A DNA stretch of 7,833 bases from an uncultured Eubacteriales bacterium (lineage in GTDB: Bacteria > Bacillota > Clostridia > Lachnospirales > Lachnospiraceae): the NCBI GenBank assembly GCA_900557175.1, contig USSL01000072.1:1-7833 (forward strand). Direction: 5' to 3'. The notes beneath the pieces are model-generated. The model was not told the DNA's origin. It did no database searches and saw nothing but the letters and a program-made list of their open reading frames with translations. A program made the position numbers and the translations under genes. Positions 1-5,635 of this stretch are shown piece by piece. Position 1 is the first letter of the stretch. Each line of letters begins with the position of its first letter.

Positions 1-2519
1 AAGATGTATGTACAGCATTATTCAAGAATGGCATGTATGATACATTAGTTGTTGGCGGACGTTACGGCCTTGGTTCTAAGGACGTTACACCGGCACAGAT
101 TATTTCTGTATACGAAAACTTAAATGCAGCTGAGCCTAAGAACGGCTTTACAATCGGTATCGTGGATGATGTTACAAATCTTTCATTACCTGTATTACCG
201 GAAGTTGACGTTGCCGGCGAAGGTACAACAAGCTGTAAGTTCTGGGGTCTTGGTGCCGATGGTACAGTAGGTGCTAACAAGAACTCCATCAAGATTATCG
301 GTGATCATACAGATATGTATGCTCAGGCATACTTCTCATATGACTCTAAGAAGTCCGGTGGTATTACACAGTCTCATTTACGTTTTGGTAAAAAACCAAT
401 CCGTTCTACATACTATGTAAAGACAGCAGACTTCGTTGCCTGCCATAATCAGGCATATGTATATCTTTATGATATGCTCAGCGAAATCAAAGAGAATGGT
501 ACATTCTTATTAAATACAGAGTGGAGCAGAGAAGAACTTGAAGAAAATCTTCCAGCATCCATGAAACAGATTATCGCTAAGAAGAACATTAAGTTCTACA
601 CAATCAATGCGACAGATATTGCTAAGGAAATCGGTCTTGGCAACAGAACAAATACTGTACTTCAGTCTGCATTCTTCAAATTAGCAAACATCATTCCAAT
701 CGAGGATGCTGTTAAATTCATGAAGGAAGCAATCCTTAAGACATACGGCAAGAAGGGTGAAGCGATTGTCAATATGAACTACGCTGCTGTTGATGCCGGT
801 GTTGACGGTGCAGTTGAAGTTGAAGTTCCTGCAGAGTGGGCAAATGCAGTTGACGCTCATCCAAAGGCTGAGAAAGAAATTCCTGCATTTGTTAAAAATA
901 TTGTACAGCCAATCAACGCTTGCAAGGGTGATGACCTTCCAGTCAGCACATTCACAGGTATTGAAAATGGTGAATTTCCTCTTGGTACAGCAGCTTACGA
1001 AAAACGTGGTGTTGCAACAATGGTACCTCAGTGGGATTCAAGCAAATGTATCCAGTGTAACCAGTGTTCATATGTATGTCCTCATGCGACAATCCGTCCT
1101 TTCTTATTAACAGAGGAAGAAAATGCAGCAGCACCTGCAAATTACGGCGCAGTGAAGGGCAAAGGCAAGGGTGTTGATCAGTACTACTTCAAGATGCAGG
1201 TTTCTGTTATGGACTGTCTTGGATGTGGAAGCTGTGCAAACGTATGTCCTGCTAAAGATAAAGCACTTACAATGGTTCCGCTTCATACACAGTATGACGA
1301 AGCAGCTAACTGGGATTACTCAATGACTCTTTCTAAGAAAGAGAATCCATTAAGCAAAGATACAGTAAAGGGCAGCCAGTTCGAGCAGCCATTACTTGAG
1401 TTCTCAGGTGCATGTGCAGGCTGCGGCGAGACACCTTACGCTAAGTTAATTACTCAGTTATTCGGTGACAGAATGTATATCGCAAATGCTACAGGATGTT
1501 CATCAATCTGGGGTGGTTCTGCACCTTCTATGCCATACACAACAAACGAAAAGGGACAGGGCCCTGCATGGTCTAACTCCTTATTCGAGGACAATGCTGA
1601 GTTCGGTTATGGTATGTACTTAGGTGTTAAACAGCAGAGAAAGGCTCTTGCTGATAAGGTAACAACATTATTAGATTCAAGCGCAGACGAGACATTAAAG
1701 GCTGCAGCTAAAGCTTGGCTTGACACAATGAACTTAGGCGAAGAATCAAAAGCAACTTCTGCTACACTTTTAGAAGCAGCAAAAGCTTACAATGGCGAAG
1801 ATGCAGCTGTGAAAGCAGCATGTGACGCAGTTGTAGACGGCAAAGATCACCTTGTTAAGAAATCCCAGTGGATCTTCGGTGGTTACGGCTGGGCTTACGA
1901 TATCGGCTACGGCGGTGTTGACCACGTATTAGCATCAGGCGATGATGTGAACGTATTTGTATTCGATACAGAGGTTTACTCAAATACAGGCGGACAGGCT
2001 TCTAAGTCTACACCGGTTGGTGCGGTTGCTAAATTTGCAGCTTCAGGTAAGAAGATTAAGAAGAAAGACCTTGGACGCATGGCAATGTCCTATGGTTATG
2101 TATACGTAGCACAGGTTGCTATGGGTGCAAGCCAGGCTCAGTTAGTAAAAGCTCTTAAAGAAGCTGAAAGCTATCCAGGCCCATCACTTGTAATCGCTTA
2201 TGCTCCATGTATCAACCATGGTATCAAGGGCGGTATGACAGGTGCTCAGACAAGAATCAAACAGGCTGTTGAGTGCGGTTACTGGCATATGTACAGATTC
2301 AATCCTTTACTTGCACAGGAAGGAAAGAATCCGTTCACACTTGATTCTACAAGAGAGCCTAAGGGCAATTTCAGAGACTTCATCATGAGCGAAGTTCGTT
2401 ATTCTTCATTAACAAGAACATTCCCTGAGACAGCGGAAGAACTGTTCACAAAGACAGAAGAATCTGCAAAGGAAAGACTTGCAACATATATCGGCTTAGC
2501 TGATGGTACAACAAAATAA
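1..2519 (+). CDS. nifJ: Pyruvate:ferredoxin (flavodoxin) oxidoreductase, 5'-truncated by window
   Basis: Catalyses CoA-dependent oxidative decarboxylation of pyruvate to acetyl-CoA, CO2 and reduced ferredoxin in the cytoplasm, the central step of clostridial fermentation. The frame is open from base 3 and the ATG at 33 is internal: the preceding codons are part of the protein and no ribosome site precedes it. About 838 residues are present of a usual 1170-1230; the N-terminal pyruvate/ThDP domains are missing. Visible in order: the GGRYGLGSKD motif near the beginning; a two-cluster ferredoxin domain, Cys codons 1047, 1056, 1065, 1077 (CIQCNQCSYVCP) and 1215, 1224, 1233, 1245 (CLGCGSCANVCP); and the C-terminal ThDP domain with all four ligands of the proximal 4Fe-4S cluster (Cys 1413, 1422, 1497, 2208). 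The ThDP/Mg motif reads GGYGWAYDIGYGG where GGDGWAYDIGYGG is expected (Tyr codon 1884). Codon choice is strongly biased (Thr almost always ACA), as in highly expressed genes. Family assignment is near certain. Confidence 0.97.
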   Translation, partial: DVCTALFKNGMYDTLVVGGRYGLGSKDVTPAQIISVYENLNAAEPKNGFTIGIVDDVTNLSLPVLPEVDVAGEGTTSCKFWGLGADGTVGANKNSIKIIGDHTDMYAQAYFSYDSKKSGGITQSHLRFGKKPIRSTYYVKTADFVACHNQAYVYLYDMLSEIKENGTFLLNTEWSREELEENLPASMKQIIAKKNIKFYTINATDIAKEIGLGNRTNTVLQSAFFKLANIIPIEDAVKFMKEAILKTYGKKGEAIVNMNYAAVDAGVDGAVEVEVPAEWANAVDAHPKAEKEIPAFVKNIVQPINACKGDDLPVSTFTGIENGEFPLGTAAYEKRGVATMVPQWDSSKCIQCNQCSYVCPHATIRPFLLTEEENAAAPANYGAVKGKGKGVDQYYFKMQVSVMDCLGCGSCANVCPAKDKALTMVPLHTQYDEAANWDYSMTLSKKENPLSKDTVKGSQFEQPLLEFSGACAGCGETPYAKLITQLFGDRMYIANATGCSSIWGGSAPSMPYTTNEKGQGPAWSNSLFEDNAEFGYGMYLGVKQQRKALADKVTTLLDSSADETLKAAAKAWLDTMNLGEESKATSATLLEAAKAYNGEDAAVKAACDAVVDGKDHLVKKSQWIFGGYGWAYDIGYGGVDHVLASGDDVNVFVFDTEVYSNTGGQASKSTPVGAVAKFAASGKKIKKKDLGRMAMSYGYVYVAQVAMGASQAQLVKALKEAESYPGPSLVIAYAPCINHGIKGGMTGAQTRIKQAVECGYWHMYRFNPLLAQEGKNPFTLDSTREPKGNFRDFIMSEVRYSSLTRTFPETAEELFTKTEESAKERLATYIGLADGTTK

Positions 2520-2565
2520 ATATAATAATTGCTGAGAAGTAATTATCGAGTTTAAACGATTTTAG

Positions 2566-2596
2566 TCGGCAGTCCTTTTGGATTGCCGATTTTTTT
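2566..2596 (+). terminator. Rho-independent terminator after PFOR
   Basis: A 10-bp stem (2566-2575 with 2580-2589, one G-U pair) closes a TTTT loop and is followed by seven T residues at 2590-2596. It lies 46 bases after the PFOR stop codon and should end that transcript, separating it from the hydrolase gene. Confidence 0.92.
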
Positions 2597-2632
2597 GTGC
2601 AATTTCACCAAAAAAATTCATCATAATGCCTA

Positions 2633-2661
2633 TTGATTTTCTTATTAAAAAGATATATTCT
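2633..2661 (+). promoter_or_regulatory. Candidate promoter of the hydrolase gene
   Basis: TTGATT at 2633-2638 could be a -35 box. Two -10 registers are possible: TATTCT at 2656-2661 with a 17-bp spacer, or TATATT at 2654-2659 with a 15-bp spacer. Neither is close to consensus and the whole region is A+T rich, so chance matches are likely. Position favours it: it follows the PFOR terminator and precedes the hydrolase start by about 50 bases. Confidence 0.4.
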
Positions 2662-2667
2662 TAAATA

Positions 2668-2695
2668 GAAAATAAATATTTTCCAAAAGAAAATA
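2668..2695 (+). promoter_or_regulatory. Three-half-site operator-like element before the hydrolase gene
   Basis: Three exact copies of one 7-bp half-site occur in alternating orientation: GAAAATA (2668-2674), TATTTTC (2677-2683) and GAAAATA (2689-2695). The first two form a 16-bp palindrome with a 2-bp centre; the last two form a second inverted repeat with a 5-bp spacer. The two same-direction copies are 21 bp apart, about two helical turns, and belong to a 10-bp direct repeat AGAAAATAAA. The element ends 4 bases before the GGGGG ribosome site, downstream of the candidate promoter, where a bound repressor could block transcription. The MarR product encoded just downstream is the obvious candidate ligand, but that is inference. 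Low base complexity lowers certainty. Confidence 0.5.
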
Positions 2696-2711
2696 AAAAG
2701 GGGGATTTACA

Positions 2712-4814
2712 ATGAATCAAAAGAAGAAAAAAGTCACTGTTATTATGCTTGCAGCTGCAATACTTATGATGGTTGCAGGAAGCTTTTTTGCAGGTATGTT
2801 TAACACATCATTTTTTACTGTCGATGTGGAGGAAATTGAGTTTGAGACGGAGAGAGGAACATTAAACGGCCTTTTGTACATGCCAAAAGGCGCCGGTGAG
2901 AATGATCCGAGACCTGTGATTGTGACGACACATGGCTATTTAAACAGCAAGGAGATGCAGGATGCACCGGCAATTGAGATGTCAAGGAGAGGCTATATCG
3001 TTCTTGCTTTAGATATGTACGATCACGGCGATTCGCGGTGGGCGGCAGATATCCCGACAGGCAGCCAGTTTTCGACGTTTTGGATTTATTCACAGTATGA
3101 TGCCGCATCATATATGGCAAAGCAGCCATATACGAAAAAAGATGAAAATGGCAATGCGTATGTTGCTGTCAGCGGTCATTCTATGGGCGGTTTTTCGACA
3201 CTCGTTTCCATGTATATGGATGAAATGGCAGCGCTTCAGACCGGAAAGAGAGAGATTTATGCCGGTATTTCCGTTGGCGCGGATTATTCTTATGCTTCGG
3301 CGATTGCGCCTCAGGCTGATTTGCAGGCGGCTTACGGTGACCGTACTGTAGGTATGATTGCGGGACACTATGATGAATTTTTCTTTAATAAATCCGAGGA
3401 AGAAATGACGGAGGAAGAAAAACAAGTCCAAGGCACAGTAACCTATAAGGACTTTGCCGCGACAAATTCCGGAAGACAATTTTTAGGAGTTTCAGAAAAT
3501 GGGACTGCCGAGGCCGGAAAATTTTATGATGTTGAATCCGGTGAGGTGAAGCTTGATGATTCGGCTGTCAGAGTATCTCAAACGGGTAAGCATGTAATTT
3601 ATACACCATCGCAGACACACCCATGGAATCATTTTTCAAAAGAAACAACAGGCAATCTGATTGATTTTTATGCGGAAGCTTTTTCGGGAGTGACATCAGA
3701 GTATCAGACAAATGCAGGACTGGATTCATCAAATCAGATATGGCAATTTAAAGAGCTGTTTAACTGTGTAGGCCTGATTGGATTTTTCTTAATGTTTGTG
3801 CCGCTGGCCTCTTTGCTTGTACAGCTTCCGGTATTCAAATGTGCGGTGACAGAGGAAATTCCTGTAGTTGCGGCGCCAAAAACAACGGTTCAAAAAGCGG
3901 CTTACTGGATTTGCATTGCAGTGAGTGCCCTTTATCCCGCAGCATTTTTTGCGGCGTTGATGGATAAGCAGGAACCGGGATTGAATGTACTCTTTATTGT
4001 GTCTGTCATTGCAGCTGTCGGAGGTATTCTTATTGCAGCCTTCAGCTTCAGAGTGGGAAAGAAAAGTCAGGCAGCAGCAGGTGCTGCAGCGGCAGCAGTA
4101 TCCGTTGCGGCAGCATTATTCTTTAAATTTGCGCCGTCAATACTTCCGCTTAGCTCTCTATTTAATGAGCCGACGACAAATCAGATTGCCTACTGGGCGA
4201 TTGCCTGCGGTCTTATTGCACTTGTTATTGTGCTTATGTTTTTTGCGATGTCAAAGAAGGTAGCAGGTGCCAGTGCAAAAGATTATGGCGTGCGCCTGAA
4301 CGTGAAGGCTATTTTAGCAAGTTTAATGACGGCAGTATTTCTTGTGGCTGTCGGTTATGGCATTTTATTTGCGGTACAGGCCGTATTCGGAACGGATTTT
4401 AGAATATGGACGCTGGCAGTTCGGACATTTAAACCGGAATTTTTGGTAACGGCACTGACATATATTCCATTTTTCTTTATCTATTATTTAATTAACACAG
4501 TAGCAATTAATGCCAATGTCAGAGGCAGAAGATGCGGATGGCTTATCGCTGTCGTATTAAATACGGGCGGTCTGATTCTTTGGCTTGCGCTTCAGTACGG
4601 ACTTGATTTTACACGGGGTGTGGCACTTTATCCGGGACAGGCATTAAATGGCATATTATTGTTTGCAACAGTACCGTGTCTTGGCATTGCGGCTGTATTT
4701 GCGAAGAAATTGTTTGAAAAAACAAATAATGTCTGGCTGGCAGCTTTTGTGAATACATTCCTATTTACAATGATTACAACGGCAAATACAGCACTATTTT
4801 GGAATATGGTTTAA
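2712..4814 (+). CDS. Membrane-anchored alpha/beta hydrolase with C-terminal polytopic membrane domain
   Basis: A 700-residue protein starting at ATG 2712, 7 bases after a GGGGG ribosome site. Lys4-7 and a hydrophobic helix at 9-29 form a signal anchor. Residues 40-345 are an alpha/beta hydrolase: the oxyanion-type HG at 74-75, the nucleophile elbow GHSMGG with Ser157 (codon 3180), a likely acid Asp221 in GHYD, and His303 or His307 in THPWNH as the catalytic base. Residues 347-695 hold about ten membrane helices (near 347-371, 396-417, 424-446, 453-472, 491-513, 532-559, 577-598, 609-628, 645-663, 673-695), with an Ala-rich stretch at 454-468. Positive residues fall on alternate loops (FRVGKK, MSKK, NVRGRR, AKKLFEK), which by the positive-inside rule puts the hydrolase domain outside the cell. 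Substrate cannot be told: esterase, lipase or peptidase activity are all possible. No terminator follows before the MarR gene, so read-through is likely. Confidence 0.85.
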   Translation: MNQKKKKVTVIMLAAAILMMVAGSFFAGMFNTSFFTVDVEEIEFETERGTLNGLLYMPKGAGENDPRPVIVTTHGYLNSKEMQDAPAIEMSRRGYIVLALDMYDHGDSRWAADIPTGSQFSTFWIYSQYDAASYMAKQPYTKKDENGNAYVAVSGHSMGGFSTLVSMYMDEMAALQTGKREIYAGISVGADYSYASAIAPQADLQAAYGDRTVGMIAGHYDEFFFNKSEEEMTEEEKQVQGTVTYKDFAATNSGRQFLGVSENGTAEAGKFYDVESGEVKLDDSAVRVSQTGKHVIYTPSQTHPWNHFSKETTGNLIDFYAEAFSGVTSEYQTNAGLDSSNQIWQFKELFNCVGLIGFFLMFVPLASLLVQLPVFKCAVTEEIPVVAAPKTTVQKAAYWICIAVSALYPAAFFAALMDKQEPGLNVLFIVSVIAAVGGILIAAFSFRVGKKSQAAAGAAAAAVSVAAALFFKFAPSILPLSSLFNEPTTNQIAYWAIACGLIALVIVLMFFAMSKKVAGASAKDYGVRLNVKAILASLMTAVFLVAVGYGILFAVQAVFGTDFRIWTLAVRTFKPEFLVTALTYIPFFFIYYLINTVAINANVRGRRCGWLIAVVLNTGGLILWLALQYGLDFTRGVALYPGQALNGILLFATVPCLGIAAVFAKKLFEKTNNVWLAAFVNTFLFTMITTANTALFWNMV

Positions 4815-4819
4815 AACTC

Positions 4820-4848
4820 TTGCCTGTAAAGCGGATTATTGATATACT
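4820..4848 (+). promoter_or_regulatory. Promoter of the MarR-family gene
   Basis: TTGCCT (4820-4825) and TATACT (4843-4848) are spaced by 17 bp, a good SigA-type arrangement. The -35 box starts 5 bases after the hydrolase stop codon and the -10 box ends 33 bases before the MarR start codon, so the regulator can be transcribed independently of the hydrolase. Confidence 0.65.
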
Positions 4849-4859
4849 TAGGTCGATAA
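4836..4859 (+). promoter_or_regulatory. Weak inverted repeat across the MarR -10 region
   Basis: TTATTGA (4836-4842) and TCGATAA (4853-4859) are inverted with one mismatch and 10 bases between them, flanking the -10 box and the expected start point. MarR proteins often repress their own promoters from such positions. The arms are short and imperfect and do not match the GAAAATA half-sites before the hydrolase, so this is only a candidate autoregulatory site. Confidence 0.25.
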
Positions 4860-4881
4860 AGTAAAGACAGAGGTGGTCAAG

Positions 4882-5391
4882 ATGAAGCTGGAGTGGATGG
4901 GCGAATACAGAGACATTGTGGAACAGCTTATAAAATATTGCAACTATTATGCAGCTTCCTACAAGAAAGAGAAAAAATACGGCACGGATATCCCGATTTC
5001 CTTTGCTCAGATACAGGTTGTGGAGTATCTTTTAGAAAATGAGGAGCTTCATCAAAATATGAGCGAAATATCGTCGCGGCTCGGTATATCCAACAGTCAA
5101 TTTACAAAACTGACAGATAAACTTGTGGCTAAAGGCTTGCTTGAACGTTTCAGGCTTTCGGACAATAAAAAGGATGTCATCGTTCAGGTGACAGAGTATG
5201 GACGTAAAATTTACGGACAGTATGCGGATGCCATCTATAAGTATCATTTCAGCAGGATGTTTGCCGAAGGTGAAAAACTCCCGAAAGAATATTTGCCGAT
5301 TGTGGCGAGGATGCTGGCGCCGGGCTGTGAAATTCATAGCGAAAAAGAGGAAAAAGCCGCGCCGGTGCTTATTCCTTTGGAGAAAAAATAA
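4882..5391 (+). CDS. MarR-family winged-helix transcriptional regulator
   Basis: A DNA-binding regulator of 169 residues, normal for MarR proteins. A basic and aromatic N-terminal helix (1-35, probably part of the dimer interface) leads into a winged helix-turn-helix at about 41-114: helices around FAQIQVVEYLLENE and MSEISSRLGIS, a recognition helix near NSQFTKLTDKLVAKGL, and a wing around RLSDNKKDVIVQVTEYG. The C-terminal helix ends in a charged tail rich in Lys and Glu. ATG 4882 is preferred because AGAGGTGG lies 5 bases upstream; a GTG at 4873 in the same frame lies inside that ribosome site. It has its own promoter, follows the hydrolase gene by 67 bases and ends in a strong terminator, so hydrolase and regulator form a natural unit. 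Its ligand and targets are unknown; the operator-like elements before the hydrolase and before the isomerase gene are candidates. Confidence 0.88.
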   Translation: MKLEWMGEYRDIVEQLIKYCNYYAASYKKEKKYGTDIPISFAQIQVVEYLLENEELHQNMSEISSRLGISNSQFTKLTDKLVAKGLLERFRLSDNKKDVIVQVTEYGRKIYGQYADAIYKYHFSRMFAEGEKLPKEYLPIVARMLAPGCEIHSEKEEKAAPVLIPLEKK

Positions 5392-5398
5392 ATTAAGG

Positions 5399-5448
5399 AA
5401 AAATACAGAGGTTTTGCCATATGATGGCAGAGCCTCTGTATTTTTTTT
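5399..5448 (+). terminator. Long hairpin terminator after the MarR gene
   Basis: An almost unbroken stem of at least 18 bp joins 5403-5420 to 5424-5441, with two G-U pairs and a 3-base ATG loop, followed by eight T residues at 5441-5448. It begins within 15 bases of the MarR stop codon. The A run at 5399-5403 would give only a short T tail on the other strand, so it works mainly for + transcripts. Confidence 0.93.
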
Positions 5449-5520
5449 GCGTGTAAAATTTTTTGAAATGTAAAATATGATTGTGTAATGAAGCGAAGTT
5501 TGTGTATATATAATTAAAAG

Positions 5521-5563
5521 AGTTTCTATAAAACAAAGAAATTCAGATTATATTAAAGAAACT
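5521..5563 (+). repeat. 7-bp inverted repeat just upstream of the isomerase -35 box
   Basis: AGTTTCT (5521-5527) and AGAAACT (5557-5563) are exact inverted copies separated by 29 bases; the second ends one base before the -35 box. The spacing is wide, so it may be two half-sites for an activator or looping regulator, or chance in A+T-rich DNA. No firm function can be given. Confidence 0.3.
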
Positions 5564-5564
5564 A

Positions 5565-5593
5565 TTGCAAAATCCATCGACTACTGCTATAAT
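5565..5593 (+). promoter_or_regulatory. Strong extended -10 promoter of the isomerase/Fe-ADH operon
   Basis: TTGCAA (5565-5570) and a perfect TATAAT (5588-5593) are separated by 17 bp, and TG at 5585-5586 adds an extended -10 element. Transcription should start near 5600, leaving a leader of about 35 bases before the isomerase ATG. This is the best promoter match in the window and implies high basal strength unless repressed. Confidence 0.85.
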
Positions 5594-5615
5594 TTAATTA
5601 ATAAATTTAATTAAA
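5593..5615 (+). promoter_or_regulatory. Operator-like inverted repeat over the transcription start
   Basis: Arms TTTAATTAA (5593-5601) and TTAATTAAA (5607-5615) are perfect 9-bp inverted copies around a 5-base centre. The same bases also read as an 11-bp direct repeat, AATTTAATTAA at 5591-5601 and 5604-5614. It overlaps the last base of the -10 box and covers the predicted start point, a classic repressor position. The binding protein is not identified; the upstream MarR product or a regulator outside the window are options. With only A and T in the arms a weak mRNA hairpin is a less likely role. Confidence 0.55.
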
Positions 5616-5635
5616 TAAAAAGGAAGGTGTTTTGT

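Noticed and set aside
33..35. ATG at 33 as the start of the first gene
   Set aside because: The frame is open upstream to the window edge with PFOR-like residues, no ribosome site precedes it, and a full PFOR has over 300 more N-terminal residues.
2525..2546. ATAATT/AATTAT hairpin after PFOR
   Set aside because: Six A/T pairs with a 10-base loop are too weak to claim; the real terminator follows at 2566.
3108..3479. Minus-strand open frame of 123 codons inside the hydrolase gene
   Set aside because: It is a shadow of the hydrolase catalytic domain with no recognisable domain or start signals; the other overlapping frames in PFOR, the MarR gene and the isomerase were dismissed likewise.
4054..4118. 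GCA-rich run in the hydrolase gene as a tandem repeat
   Set aside because: It encodes an Ala-rich membrane helix with mixed Ala codons and no regular repeat unit.
4873..4875. GTG 4873 as MarR start
   Set aside because: It lies within the AGAGGTGG ribosome site that is well spaced for ATG 4882.
5484..5500. Possible CcpA cre site near AATGAAGCGAAG
   Set aside because: The central CG is one base out of register with the cre consensus and the second half does not match; a similar near-miss at TGTAAAGCGG (4825-4834) fails the same way.
5481..5514. A second promoter, TTGTGT with TATATA or TATAAT, upstream of the isomerase
   Set aside because: Spacing is 18 bp to TATATA or 22 bp to TATAAT with a poor -35 box; the 5565-5593 promoter is far better. 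Chance matches are expected in this A+T-rich DNA.
5627..5629. GTG 5627 as isomerase start
   Set aside because: It overlaps the AGGAAGG ribosome site that serves ATG 5636.
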